The position numbers were made by a program, and so were the translations under genes. Shown here piece after piece: positions 1-12,300 of a stretch of 64,000 bases of DNA. The DNA is from Brachypterus glaber. Its lineage: Eukaryota; Arthropoda; Insecta; Coleoptera; Kateretidae. The notes under the pieces were generated by a model. It was not told the DNA's origin, searched no databases, and was given only the letters and a program-made list of their open reading frames with translations. The stretch lies in contig OY294046.1 of the NCBI GenBank assembly GCA_958510825.1, forward strand, positions 12,130,847-12,194,846, written 5' to 3'. The first letter of the stretch is position 1, and every line of letters starts with the position of its first letter.

Positions 1-74
1 TGCTATTTATGCGCTCTGTGGTGTAAAACGAGCCGCGTCCCTTGCTATCTTACATAACTGGACGGAGTATAGGT
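1..74. repeat. Truncated right end of a MITE (family of 4548-5115)
   Basis: Nearly the same sequence as 5049-5114, sharing GCTCTGTGGTGTAAAACG and GGACGGAGTATAG. This is the end of a second copy cut by the window edge. Confidence 0.7.
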
Positions 75-171
75 TTATATTTATTTAATATTCGTATAAT
101 GTACAATGTTATACATCTTAACATATATTTAAAGTACGAAAATAAAAATAATGAAAATTATTTTATTTTAG

Positions 172-3100
172 AGTACGGTCTTTATCCAAATCTAGTCCCA
201 CCTCCCGCATATTCTTACCCACCATCTGCCCCACCCTCGCAACCATTTTTCTGTCAAAACTGTCACGCCCCAATAACGAATCTACCTATATCACCTCCAG
301 CAAATCAGCCACAATATGGAGGTAAGAATATTTTTTGTAATTATAAAAAAGTAGAATAGACAAGGTAGAATTATGATATATGAATTATATGTGGCTTAAT
401 TTAGTAGTACTAAATTTAGTAGTACTAATACCTACTACTAGACTAGTAGTAATTTTTAGTAATACCTAGTAGTAATTTTTAGTAATACCTAGTAGTACTT
501 TTTAGTAATTTATAATTGAATTGAATAAAAACTTTTCGCAAAAAAAAATGACCGACTTCTGTGTGTCTAAAAAGTAAAAAATAAAAAATACTTAAATCGG
601 TGCCAATTTCACCATTCCCTAAATTAATTACTAACAATTGTGTTTTCATTATTTTATTATTGTTTGCTGTGAAATTGGCACCGACTTAAGTATTTTTTCC
701 TTCCTTCTTTATGGCCTTTTTAGAGACACAGAAGCCGGTTCATTTTTTTTTTGCGAAAAGAACTTGCATATTGTAACATCATCTAAGCTAACACTAACAG
801 TGCGTTGTGACGTCATTATCTTAAAGATACATTTCTAAAAAATAAAAATAAAATTTTTATTTCAGCGCCCAAGAGTCCAACCAACCTTATTTTAAACGAA
901 ATACTAAAGAAAAGCTTGTTAAACTTTAAGCGTTAAGTAATAATCAAATAACGCCTTATGGTAAAATCACAAAATTTATAATTTTCTCTTGGTATTTTAA
1001 TATTACAGTTCCAAAGAATCAAGTTTAGCGGCATTTAAAAGATTTTCAGTGTGCCGCAATATTTGAGTTACCCCTTAATCAAGTTATCCGGCTTATCCAA
1101 GTTATCCGATATTTCTCTAAAAATTTGGTTAGTAGTAGAACCAAATTAAGCCGTTTTAAAGTGAAATTGCGTTAAAATTATTAGATTTATCTTAATTATC
1201 CGGCTTACCCCGCATTATCCGAGCGTCAAATTAAAACGGGACCACCTCATGAATGCACTCTTTGTGTTGCAAGAAGTTTAATTAAATTGCGTTCATTCTT
1301 TCCAAAGTTATGCGGGAACAAACATAAAAAAAAAACAAAGTCACACGTCGAATTGATAACCTCCTGCTTTTTGGGAGTCGGTTAAAAAGGCTCATTTCGG
1401 GATTTTTTCAAAATTGACTTTTTCGTTCTTTTGTCATGTACTGATATTCTATGAGGGAGAATGGCTCATATCTGGTTGTCATAGTGGTGAAATACATGTG
1501 ACTCTTTGAAATAAATGTCGAAAAGGTCTTATCTCAATGTCTTAAAAATGAACTACTCACAAAATTAAGACAATACATACCGGGGAATTTTGAAAACTTC
1601 TATGAAGGAATTCTGCAGTGGCCGACAGAAGCGGTATCACAGCTGGACGTCGAAGAAGACTTTTAATAAAAACTTTATTTTTGTATTTTTTGATATTTTT
1701 AACAGTATTTTTGTTATTTTCAATAATATTCGTTATTTACCGCCGTTTTACTACTAAAACTAAAAAAAGTTCTCAGGCAAGGTTCAAAAAGGACTCAGGA
1801 AACTGTAACGATCATTTTCTCCATCAAAATTTTCTTTAATAATACCATTTTGCTATTTCATAATGTACACAGAGGTCGGTAATTTGAGAAAAAAAACTTC
1901 TCAAATAAGTCAAATGGTTCAACAGAAATTAATTTTTTTGTGTATCCTGAAAAATTTTAATTTACCGAGATGAACCCTTTTCGAAATTTTCAATTCGCAG
2001 TCGGTAGAATTGATTAAGAATACATTTATTTAGACGTACTAATGCAATAAAGTTAAAATACAGTGAACACTCCATAACTCGAACCTCCATAACTCGAAAT
2101 ATTCCATAAGTCGAAGTTTACTCATGTTCCCCGCACATTTTCTATTGTAACAATGTATTTTTACCTTTATAACTCGAGTTTCTATAACTCGAAAATCTCC
2201 ATAATTCAAAACCAGTCACCCGCAAATTTTCTATTCTAACAATGTATTTCCACCTCTCTAACTCGAATTTTCTATAACTCCAAAATTTTGAAACCACAGT
2301 AACATAGTATTCTTCATAAGTCGAATTTTCGGGCAGCATAAAATAAAGTTTTTTGTCAAAATATTATGCACTTTAAAAAATCAAGACGCATATCTTCGAG
2401 CGCGATCGCTCAGAATCGTCAAATTTCGTTGCGCCGTACGTCGTTTACTGTGTGTTTTTTAAGAAATCTCCAAAGCTTTGCGGGATGTTTTTTCTTTAAC
2501 TCAAAATCTCTCCAACTCGAACTAATTTAGCGGTCCATGAGTTATGGAGTTTCAAACAAATATTTCTGTACCTATAGGTTGCCACTGGGTTAGACTACAG
2601 CCGGACGCGGCGGTACCATCTACCGCTCTACACGCAGGAGTTGATTTAGATGGCACCCATATGTATGTGGGAAGAACGTACCATGATGGGACGTATGTTC
2701 CTGCTAAAGTACTACCTGCCAATAACGTTGCGTATATATCTTTTAACGGTGAAGAAGTCTCTAAGGAGTTTTACGAGGTATAAAACTTGTTATTTGCTCG
2801 TCATGAGTTCTACACAGTTTTAGAGGGAAATTTTACTTACTGAATCCAAATCTGCCTTCTTTATGTGCCCTCCCTGGTAGAAAAGTACACACATCTAACT
2901 TAACATAACATTAGATTAGTGACATTTTTATGTTTAGTCTCAAACGTTATACAAAAACGTTATAAAATATATAAATCTAACCTTAAAAACTAGCGTTTGA
3001 CGAAAACGTTATAAAATATATAAATCTAACCTTAAAAACTAACGTTTGACAAAAACGTTATAAAATACATAAATCTAACGTTAGTTCCCAACTAAATTCT

Positions 3101-6100
3101 AACCTTTTTCTAACCTTATTCTAACTTAAAATATTTTTTAAATTTCAATTATTAATACGTAAGCTATAGTGGAAAATACTCATTTCAGACAGCTATGTGC
3201 CTAGGTTTGATAATTATTTATTATTTCTATAATAAGTTTAAAAAACTATCCCCCAAAAGTCAAAATTATAGTAAGTCTGGCAACGCTGTATTAGAATTGA
3301 ACAAATATTTTAAGATTCTGAATGTATAAATAAATATTAACTAACTAAATATAAAGTTTTTCTAAGAGGTAAACGTATTTATCGAAGTATAACAGCATAT
3401 TACACGAAAAATATTTAGGGCCACCTAAAAGATGGCTATTTTATATAATAAATGTAACGAAATTATATTAAAAAATATTATGATTGCTAAAATATATTAA
3501 GATTTATTTATATGAATAAATTTGTCTCCAGCTGCCATTTTATGATGCAGGTAGAAATTTCCTAGTTGGCCACGCCCCCTCCGAAAGTTAGAAATTAAAC
3601 GTACTTATAACGTATTTCTAACCTAAAAATCTAACGTTAGATTAACGTTTGGAACTAACGTTTGATTCTAACGTTAAAAAGCGGGACATTTGCACATATT
3701 TTATAACGTACTTTTATACAGTTTTCTAACGTTAGAAAAACGTTATTCTAACGTTAAATTTCTACTGGGGCTTAGCTCGAAATTAAAATTTATTCTTTAC
3801 GAGAATTTTCGTTCAAAATAATATTTCAATATTTTATAATAGATAAATGCAAATGGCGGATTTTTTTAAGGGCAACTCGATTTTTTTTTGTCAGATTTGG
3901 ATTTAGTTCCAAAAAAATTGTAGGTACACTCATGAGGGATTTGTATCCCAGGTACTATTAATAACACAGTCCTGCAAGGTCCTGCTTCATACATGCGAAT
4001 ATATGATTTTAGATGATTCGATTACGCTGATTTCAATGCTGTACTTAGGCTTTTTCCATCACGTCAGGATTTTGCGCAATTAAAAAAACATAGGTTTAAA
4101 ATGAATAAAAAAAAAAATTATTGCAAGGTTGAAAAGAGTATTTGTCGATAATGATTTATTATATAACCCATTGCAATTAATTATATTTATATCCCTTTCT
4201 GTAACAGCACCATCTATAAATATGTATTTTTTATCAAGCCAAAAACAAATTCTTATCTAATGTATAATTAGATAGATAGAGTATCTAATATATAATTTGT
4301 TTTTGCCTATAACTTTTTAAATAGGAACATTTTTTTTTGGTAAGTTAAAAAAAATAGATGGCGTGGTGTGAGAAAAAATATACCTATTGATAAATTATAA
4401 TAAAGCTTATGTAATAAGTCACTGTAAAGGGCTTAAACTTCCCTTTCCTACCATTTAGAAAAAAAGTTAAATTTGCAGGGCTGTGTAATTAATTAGTACA
4501 ACAATGTTTTGATTGGTATATATAGATAGTGCATAGTGCCCTGAACTACTATAGTCCGTCCAATTATGCAAGATATTAGTTTAAAATTCCCGAGATTTTT
4601 AAGCTACGTCATTGTTTAAAAACTCGTACCTTTTAACATATAAAATATTGTGACATTCTTTGTCTATGACAATGATTGATGGTCGTTAAAGCTAATAAAA
4701 GAAGAGAAAGTTACATAAAAAATGGTTATATTTAATGTTATTTTGTATGGTATTGAAAAAGATACTTTTTTGGTTTATTCTTCATACACTCACTAAATTA
4801 GCATATTCTACATATTGTACAAACGTAAATTATATTGAACACAAGGAAAACGTCAAATTTTTAGGTTACAATTATAACTTAAGGCCTATCCAGAGGCTCG
4901 CATAACAACCATTACAAGATACATGACGACCCATCAAGCCAATCCTGGAATCGCTTTCTTATGTACTATGCTTGTTATGCGAGTCTTTGGATAGGCCCTT
5001 TCCAGGAAAACAGTACAGACATCTGTTAAATTTTTGATACACTACAATTTATACGCTCTGTGGTGTAAAACGGGCCGCGTCTCTTACTATCTTGCATAAC
5101 TGGACGGAGTATAGTTTTGCTTGTCCAAGTTTATTTGCTATAACATATTAACAAATAAAAATAATCACTTCCAAGTTGGAATGAGAGTACCTTATTATGT
5201 TAGCTAATTGTTCGCAAAAGCAATCCTGGTAGAAAACATAAATCTAACTTAACATAACATTAGATTAGTGACATTTTTATGTTTAGTCTCAATCGTTATA
5301 CAAAAACGTTATAAAATATATAAATCTAACCTTAAAAACTAACGTTTGACAAAAACGTTATAAAATACATAAATCTAACGTTAGTTTCCTAACCAAATTC
5401 TAACCTTATTCTAACTTTAAATATTTTTTAAATATCCGTTATTAATACGTAAGCTATATTAGAAAATACTTATTTCAGACAGATATGTGCTTAGGTTTGA
5501 TAGTTATCCTTAAAAAGTTTGCAAATTCTCAAAAAATAAAATAAAAACACTTGATATTATAGTAATATTATATATGCACTATCGTTCTTGAATATGATAT
5601 ATCTAACAATCAAATATTTGTCTATTATAAATATATATTAAATTACAATATAATTTTATATTTATTGTTTCCATAATAAGTTTAAAAAAATATTATCCCC
5701 CAAATGTCAAAATTATAGTAAGTCTGGCAACGCTGTACTAGAATTGAACAAATATTTTAAGATTCTGAATGTATAAATAAATATTAACTAAATATAAAGT
5801 TTTTCTGAGAGGTAAACGTATTTATTGAAGTATAACAGCATATTACACGAAAAATATTTAGGGGCACCTAAAAAGATGGCTATTTTATAAATAAATGTAA
5901 CGAAATTATGTTTAAAAATATATTAAGATTTATTTATATGAATAAATTTGTCTCCAGCTGCCATTTTATGATGCAGGTAGAAATTTCCTAGTTGGCCACG
6001 AGCCCCCCGGAAGTTAGAAATTAAACGTACCTATAACATATTTCTAACTTAAAAATCTAACGTTAGATTAACGTTTGTAACTAACGTTTGATTCTAACGT

Positions 6101-7001
6101 TAAAAAGCGGTACATATGCACATATTTTATAACGTACTTTTATACAGTTTTCTAACATTAGAAAAACGTTATACTAACGTTAAATTTCTACTAGGGAAAC
6201 CTTTTTATATTAAATCATGTTTTTGGCACTCCTAGCACATTTCCTTAAACAATACCCTGTCCTGAATAGTTAATATTTAGTTCAATAACTGTTAGGTTTT
6301 ATGTGAAGTACGCTATGAATGGATTCAAAACCATGGAGGTTACATTCCCCCAGGGGCAGTTGAAGGAGGTAGAAACGGCGATGGAGAACCTCTTTATATT
6401 GGAAGGGCGACTATTCAGGGATGCCTAACTGTAGGCAAGGTAAATATCTCTCACATACTTTTGTTTAGTTAATTTCCTGATAGTGATTTTTTAATCTCTT
6501 CCTGTATACTAGAACGTTGAAATTTAGGAGATACGTATTTCTGTATGTTGTAAAAAATTAGGAAAAATCGGAACATTTCAAAACTAAAAATATGTACATA
6601 TTTTTTCAACATAAATCTTTCTAAAAATGTTTGTTGCAAATAAATTGATTATTCTTGCTGCATTGTTAATGAAGAATAAAATAAAAAATATATTAATAGA
6701 TCCATAGGTCGCTGGTTCAGATCCGGCACGAAGGTCCAATAAATTTATTTTCTATAATGTTTTATATTTTAAATTATCTGTTCTATGTATATTCATAGAC
6801 CTTTATTATATTATTTGAAGTAAGACGTGTATTTATAACACATTAAACATGTTAATTATTTTTAGTTAGTTTGTATTTAGGATATTTTTGTTAACTTACA
6901 TATTTTTTTAGGTCCACCCAAGCCATAACTGTTGTTACATTCCATTTGATGGTAAAGAAGAATCTTTTACTGACTATGATATACTTGTGCGTAAAACATA
7001 A
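172..7001 (+). CDS. DM9-repeat protein, 3' part of gene (5' exons outside window)
   Basis: Four exons join in frame with GT-AG introns: 172-321, 2578-2777, 6296-6439 and 6912-7001 (stop TAA 6999-7001). The first exon starts mid-codon after an AG acceptor, so the true start lies upstream of the window. It encodes a Pro/Tyr-rich linker with one CxxC (FFCQNCHAP). The other exons encode two DM9 (DUF3421) repeats. The first runs from CHWVRLQPDA through HMYVGRTYHDG and AKVLPANNVAYISFNGEE. The second runs from YEWIQNHGGYIPPGAVEGG through PLYIGRA and GKVHPSHNCCYIPFDGKEE and ends DYDILVRKT. The DM9 pair is characteristic of this family (insect farinelli-like proteins; PRS1-type proteins in mosquitoes; lectin-like in molluscs), where mannose binding or stress-induced relocalisation has been reported. 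The biochemical role here is unknown. Introns of 2.3, 3.5 and 0.5 kb are filled with repeats. Confidence 0.85.
400..515. repeat. Degenerate TAGTAGTA-type short tandem repeat
   Basis: Repeated blocks of AGTAGTACTAA and CCTAGTAGTAATTTTTAGTAA within the first DM9-gene intron. Low complexity, no coding signal. Confidence 0.6.
531..760. repeat. Hairpin MITE with ~90-bp arms
   Basis: The left arm (CTTTTCGCAAAAAAAAATGA, then GACTTCTGTGTGTCT, then CGGTGCCAATTTCAC) is mirrored on the right (GTGAAATTGGCACCG, AGACACAGAAG, TTTTTTTTGCGAAAAG). The arms are separated by a short AT-rich loop. It lies in a DM9-gene intron. Confidence 0.75.
1040..1240. repeat. Probable pogo/Tigger-type element remnant
   Basis: Contains repeated 'TTATCCGGCTTA / AAGTTATCCG' phrases near both ends. 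These resemble the TIR wording of pogo-like elements. No transposase reading frame remains. Confidence 0.35.
2060..2560. repeat. pogo/Tigger-like element remnant ('CCATAACTCGAA' repeats)
   Basis: Begins CAGTGAACACTCCATAACTC and ends near GTCCATGAGTTATGGAG, an inverted relation. At least six internal ATAACTCGA/ATAAGTCGA phrases lie between. Terminal CAGTxGAACxxCCATAACTCGAA is typical of pogo/Tigger TIRs. It ends about 20 bp before the acceptor of the 2578 exon of the DM9 gene. Confidence 0.5.
2872..3770. repeat. Non-autonomous TIR element, copy 1 (TAACGTT-rich)
   Basis: Starts CCCTGGTAGAAA and ends TTTCTACTGGGG, an imperfect inverted pair. The interior is dense in AACGTTA/TAACGTT motifs, especially near both ends. 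A second copy lies at 5224-6196 in the next part of the same intron. No ORF. Confidence 0.7.
4548..5115. repeat. TIR element (~570 bp) with a smaller inverted-repeat element nested inside
   Basis: The outer TIR is ACTATAGTCCGTCC / GGACGGAGTATAGT, extended by TTATGCAAGAT / ATCTTGCATAA. Inside, 4882-5000 is bounded by GGCCTATCCAGAGGCTCGCA and TGCGAGTCTTTGGATAGGCC, a second nested MITE of about 120 bp. Confidence 0.75.
5224..6196. repeat. Non-autonomous TIR element, copy 2 (TAACGTT-rich)
   Basis: Nearly collinear with 2872-3770 and in the same orientation, with about 70-80 bp of extra AT-rich sequence in the middle. Ends are CCTGGTAGAAAA and TTTCTACTAGGG. Confidence 0.7.
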
Positions 7002-7097
7002 ATATTTATATTACTTATTTTAATATGTCTCAGCTTTTTGTGGAATCGATTTATGTCAAACGTGCATAATTGATTTTATTGATTGGTATGGTTAGTA

Positions 7098-7600
7098 GAG
7101 TGGAGCGAAATTTTTTTTCGCCCTATCATATAGCACTATGTACCAAAAGTTGCTTTTATTATAGAACATGACCAGTAGTTTTTTTTTTCAGTTTTTTTGG
7201 AAGTCGTTTTGATTCCTCAAAATTTAAGAAATTTAAAATTTTGTTGAATGAACCAATTTTAATCCCAATTTGAAAATTGCATTGCAGAGGTTTTTCAGGT
7301 TGCTGAAATCGAATCTGATAATAAAAAAATTCTAACTCTACCCCCGCGGGGGTGGGGGGATAAATATTTCAAAATATTTTCCATATTTTCGTGAAAATTT
7401 GTATATAGGGGTTTTTGAGGTTGCTAAAACTGAATCTTGAAATATTTTTTTTCTAAATCCACCCGGGACCCCTTAGGAGTGGTGGTGATTTTTTTGAAAA
7501 TTGGTATATAGGAGTTTTTGAGGTTGCTGAAAGTGAATCTGATAATAAAAACGTTACGCCCCGTTACAGAGGGGGGGGGGGGGGTGTCAATAAAAATGTT
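7098..7600. repeat. Left arm of an inverted repeat flanking the duplicated ANAPC4 exon
   Basis: 7098-7213 (GTGGAGCGAAATTTTTTTTC, then GTACCAAAAGTTGC, then TTGGAAGTCGTTTTGAT) is inverted at about 9128-9243. The stretch 7370-7560 contains three imperfect repeats around TATATAGG(G/A)GTTTTTGAGGTTGC, also found inverted at about 9060-9080. GGGGG homopolymers are present. No gene. Confidence 0.65.
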
Positions 7601-7749
7601 ACGTAACACTTAAAAATTTATAAACTTAAAAAATGTTTCTTGGATCACGGTTTTTAACAATGATGTAGGCTTAAAGAGACGGATTCCTTGCAAATCATTG
7701 CACACGGCGTGGTTAACAGTTAATTAAATCCTCTAAACAAAAACAATTA

Positions 7750-7870
7750 GAGATGGAAAACCATAGTCAATAACCGGTTTTCGGTTAACCGGTTTCGGAA
7801 ATTACATCAGACCGATTTTGGGTTAAAATACGGAAACAATAACCGGTTAAAAACCGGTTTAAACCATAAA
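7750..7870. repeat. AACCGGTT-rich repeat remnant
   Basis: Starts AGAGATGGAAAACCATAG and holds four copies of ACCGGTT, two within palindromic AACCGGTT. This resembles subterminal motifs of hAT-type elements. Assignment is tentative. Confidence 0.4.
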
Positions 7871-7899
7871 GCAAAATTTCTTTTCATTTATTTTTACTT

Positions 7900-8028
7900 T
7901 TTGTAAAATGTTACGTAACAAATAGGGGGGGTGGTGTGGGGGGGGTCTCGAAAATGTTACGCCGCGTTACATGAGGGGGGGGGTCAAAAATGGCCAAATT
8001 TTGCGTTACGTAATATTTGAACGCTCCC
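7900..8028. repeat. PIF/Harbinger-type MITE fragment (right end)
   Basis: Contains TTACGTAAC phrases and ends GCGTTACGTAATATTTGAACGCTCCC followed by TTA, the same end as the MITEs at 23893, 42980 and 57287. It abuts the start of the ANAPC4 duplicate. Confidence 0.55.
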
Positions 8029-8030
8029 TT

Positions 8031-9047
8031 AGTTCTTAAGATACGATTTGTAGAAAAATTAACCACACTGTAGGAATAATAAATAAAGATAACTTACTTG
8101 TTTATACTGTTTATTCCATATCACTACTTTCTTGCATACTGTCTTTGATAATACTATTTGTAACATCCCCATCATCATCTTCTTCCTCCTCTTCGCCTCC
8201 CAACTCGAACAGTCTTATTTTTCTTCTGTTTTCTGCTAAAACTATGCCTACTCTTCTACTTCCCGAAACGGCAAATTTAGAAGACACCATACCATCGATT
8301 ATTTTATACATTTTGGGCGACAGCAAAGTACCGTTTAAATCGGGATATGCCATGCATTTTTCTATGTTTTCTTTGTTATCGATGTCCGCAAGTTTTTCCA
8401 TAACATCTCCAATGCAAAACTGATACAAAATACCAGCTCTTAAGATACTGTCTTTTAAAAGAACAGATAAAATGTTTTGGGAGAAAAATTTCGCGTCAAC
8501 TATTTCATAATTGTCGGAAACATTTTCTTCATTCGTAAAACTCGAAAATCTTAACTTTCCTGCTGTTAAGTTGCAATTATTTACATTTATTTGTAATAAA
8601 AACATATTTTCCTTTGGACTAATAAACGAATACATTAATACGTCTTTGTTTAAATTAATACAGGACATGTTTAGACTTGTTTCTCCAAAATTAAACCCAT
8701 TTAAAACACGGAATGGTTTAAACTGTTGCCCAATCATATCTTTAGGATTATTCAGTATTTTTTCTGTGGCGGTTCTTAAATGTTTAAACTTTTAAATTAG
8801 TGACATATTTTTGAAATGTTTTATTATATTCGGATGATTTTCAAGGCAGCTATTTTCACTCAAAAACGATGCCCAATCATTACCGTCTAGGTTTGGTTCA
8901 ATAGAAAGCGGAGTGTCGTTCAGATATTGCCCCAAGCGTGCCATCTTAAAACTGGAGGAACCAGGTTCGTTTTTGCCTCCGATATTGTCGAAATTTTGCA
9001 ATAAATCTGTTATGTAAGCTATATCTTGTTGAGTCATTTTGTGGATG
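8031..9047 (-). pseudogene. Duplicated, nonsense-mutated copy of the ANAPC4 last exon
   Basis: This segment is almost identical to 9251-10276, the 3' part of the ANAPC4 last exon. It starts and ends at the same bases (AGTTCTTAAG to GTGGATG on the plus strand). It differs by a 9-bp in-frame deletion near the C terminus and a few substitutions. One substitution turns the CAA of MSLIQQF into TAA (8792-8794), splitting the reading frame into about 85- and 226-codon pieces. It lacks the 5' part of the exon with its splice acceptor. The few differences imply a recent origin. Transcription past the ANAPC4 end could include it, but no intact protein can result. It is flanked by inverted repeat arms (7098-7600 and 9048-9245). 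Confidence 0.9.
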
Positions 9048-9248
9048 GAAAATGGTCTTAGCAACCTCAAAAACCCCTATATACAAATTTTCACGAAAAT
9101 ATGGAAAATATTTACCCCTGCGGGAAATCAAAATGACTTCCAAAAAAAGTGAAAAAAAAAATACTGGTTATGTTCTATAATAAAGGCAACTTTTGGTACA
9201 TAGTGCTATATAATTGGGCGAAAAAAAATTTTCGCTCCACCCTAATGG
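9048..9248. repeat. Right arm of the inverted repeat between the two ANAPC4 exon copies
   Basis: Inverted match to parts of 7098-7410. The phrases TAGCAACCTCAAAAACCCC, ATGACTTCCAAAAAAA, GCAACTTTTGGTACATAGTG and TTTTCGCTCCACC all appear reversed in the left arm. It separates the pseudogene copy from the intact ANAPC4 3' end. Confidence 0.65.
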
Positions 9249-9329
9249 TTAGTTCTTAAGATACGATTTGTAGAAAAATTAACCACACTGTAGGAATAAT
9301 AAATAAAGATAACTTACTTGTTTATACTG

Positions 9330-9335
9330 TTTATT
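9330..9335 (-). promoter_or_regulatory. Poly(A) signal overlapping the ANAPC4 stop codon
   Basis: On the minus strand the last codons read ATG GAA TAA ACA. The stop TAA is embedded in AATAAA, implying a very short 3' UTR if this signal is used. The pseudogene copy keeps ATGGAATAAACAG as well. Confidence 0.5.
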
Positions 9336-12300
9336 CCATAACACTACTTTCTTGCATACTATAATCACTGTCTTTGATAATACTATTTGTAACATCCCCA
9401 TCATCATCTTCTTCCTCCTCTTCGCCTCCCAACTCGAACAGTCTTATTTTTCTTCTGTTTTCTGCTAAAACTATGCCTACTCTTCTACTGCCGGAAACGG
9501 CAAATTTAGAAGACACCATACCATCGATTATTTTATACATTTTGGGCGACAGCAAAGTACCGTTTAAATCCGGATATGCCATGCATTTTTCTATGTTTTC
9601 TTTGTTGTCGATGTCCGCAAGTTTTTCCATAACATCTCCAATGCAAAACTGATACAAAATACCAGCTCTTAAGATACTGTCTTTTAAAAGAACAGATAAA
9701 ATGTTTTGGGAGAAAAATTTCGCGTCAACTATTTCATAATTGTCGGAAATATTTTCTTCATTCGTAAAACTCGAAAATCTTAACTTTCCTGCTCTTAAGT
9801 TGCAATTATTTACATTTATTTGTAATAAAAACATATTTTCCTTTGGGCTAATAAACGAATACATTAATACGTCTTTGTTTAAATTAATACAGGACATGTT
9901 TAGACTTGTTTCTCCAAAATTAAACCCACTTAAAACACGGAATGGTTTAAACTGTTGCCCAATCATATCTTTAGGATTATTCAGTATTTTTTCTGTGGCG
10001 GTTCTTAAATGTTTAAACTGTTGAATTAGTGACATATTTTTGAAATGTTTTATTATATTCGGATGATTTTCAAGGCAGCTATTTTCACTCAAAAACAATG
10101 CCCAATCATTACCGTCTAGGTTTGGTTCAATAGAAAGCGGAGTATCGTTCAGATATTGCCCCAAGCGTTCCATCTTAAAACCGGAGGAACCAGGTTCGTT
10201 TTTGCCTCCGATATTGTCGAAATTTTGCAAAAAATCTGTTATGTAAGCTATATCTTGTTGAGTCATTTTGTGGATGTCAGAGGAAGTTTGTTCTTCCATG
10301 GAATGCATGATTGCAGTGTATAGCCACCGGAAAAATGCTCGGTAATTGGCAAGCGAATGGTTTAGGATTTGTTGCATCTCACCTGCTTTTATTAGAAACG
10401 AACCGTTTGAAAGGATGGCGTCCGTGATGTTACTTTCCGAAAGTCCAATAACCTGTAAATAAATTAAAATTTATATTATGATATTATTAGTAAAAAATAA
10501 ATTTTCTAATTATCCAAGTTAAAATAATATATTAAAACTGTCCAGGTTAGATTAAAAAAACTATGCCTTCGATAACTCACCAACCTGGCATATAGCGACT
10601 TTAAATTAACGAAACGAGCGATAGTGGGCTGCTTAGGGGGTTGTAAATAAGGGTGGAAGGTATAAATAGGGATTTCACTAATTCAGGTCTGAATTGCTTG
10701 GTGTCCATGTACACATGATGGTTTCTTGTTGAGGTTGAGGTTTGTGAGGATAAAGATGGGTTTGGAACGAGAGTATTTGACACCACAAATAGGTGTTTTC
10801 AACAAATATGATTAACAACTTTTCGAATATTAAACGAAGATTTTAAAAGATACCGACATCTTTTCACGAATGACTTGCTAGTTTCACGACATTCTTGCAA
10901 CCCTCGCTTCCTGGCTAAATATCTAACCTGAAGCCAACGCGTGGTTTTCTTCTGCACAAAAATGCGCATGATCGAAAATACCATCTGTTTAATAATTAAT
11001 TTAAAAATCCCTAACGATTTAAATTTTCAAAATAAAGATTCAAAATATAATTATGCAAATTAAACAAATAGACGTTTTTGGCGCACACGTCCATGTTTGG
11101 AAAGAGATGATTGCGGCGAGTTCTCTAATTTTTAAATAAAATTTTGGGTTAAGAGTTTTCAGTTGATTTTGTGAAACACTTTTGCCTGTTTTGTGAAACG
11201 TAAACAGAACTTTTTTATTTATTGGTTCTGTTTCACCTAGAGACACTAGTTCTAATTCAAAAGCTGGCAAGCTTGCTTAGATCTAGTGTTCGTAGCTTTA
11301 TTTGATGAATGAGAAATATCAAGTAATCCTACTTACCCCATATCGGTACTCATATCGGGACATCCCTCTCAATTCGGCCAAGTGAAACGTAAGATTTTGT
11401 CCAAACTTAATAATATTATTTAATATTAATTTCTGTATATTGATATAACTCATCTCAATGGTTTGCCCAAACTTTTCCAAACCTTTTTTGGTTAAGTCGA
11501 CCACCAGAAACTCCTCCATTTCGTTTGAACACAGTCCAAAGAGTAGTAAATCCAAAAAATCAGCGGTGACACCTCCTTTGGCAACTTTACCAGCATACTT
11601 TGATAATTTGTTGTCAATTTCAAGAAATATACTTTCCCACGTTTCGGTTATACTTGTTATAGTATTTGATAAATATAAAACTAAATCCATTATTTTAATG
11701 TACTTCAAAGCTATTGCATACAGTTCTTTTATGTGAGTCTTTAGTATATTCGAATCTATAACTACAATATTAACATTGTTTCCTTCATCTTTCACTGTAA
11801 CAAACAGTTTGCTGAGGTCCTCCGTTAAGTGTATATGTTGAACTGAACATTTATATCCAACGTACTCGTTTATGTTTAAGATAGCGCAAGTGAAACATCC
11901 AAAGATCCGAATGTGTACCAAACCTTCATTAGTTCCTATGAGTAGTAAATTAAATTCGGTTTGGGTATGCAGGAAATTTGGTAGTTGATTCTCGTCCGTG
12001 TTCGACGTTTGGTCGAAGGAAACAGGAGATGTTTCAGGCAGGTAAAAAGCTGAGAAATCCTGGAAAAGATTAATTTATGACACAAGGACGAAAACAATAT
12101 TTTTTTAGACGAATGCGGAAATTGCCAGAGGAGCGAATACGACGCCGGCAAACACATGAGTCCGAAAGGAAATATTTTCGTTTGCGTGGCTCGAAAAGTA
12201 AAACAATTAAACATTATTATATTGATGAAATAATATTCTTTAGCTCCGTAAAACCTAACCAAACCTAACCAAAAATAACATTTACAATCGAATAAAGAAA

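Noticed and set aside
1618..1839. 73-codon frame with a basic N terminus and a strong hydrophobic stretch (LLIKTLFLYFLIFLTVFLLF)
   Set aside because: It starts with GTG, has no partner exons in phase with the DM9 gene that spans it, and T-rich DNA readily gives hydrophobic frames. Chance is the simpler explanation.
6700..6745. tRNA-like B box (GGTTCAGATCCGG)
   Set aside because: No A box or stems upstream; too little to call a SINE or tRNA.
8145..8795. Plus-strand frames over the ANAPC4 copies, with a Ser-repeat stretch
   Set aside because: Antisense of the acidic Glu/Asp tail of ANAPC4. The same frames recur over the second copy because the DNA is duplicated.
12077..12268. Short Arg/Lys-rich plus-strand frame beside ANAPC4 exon 4
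   Set aside because: No domain, no splice logic, lies in an intron of the opposite-strand gene.
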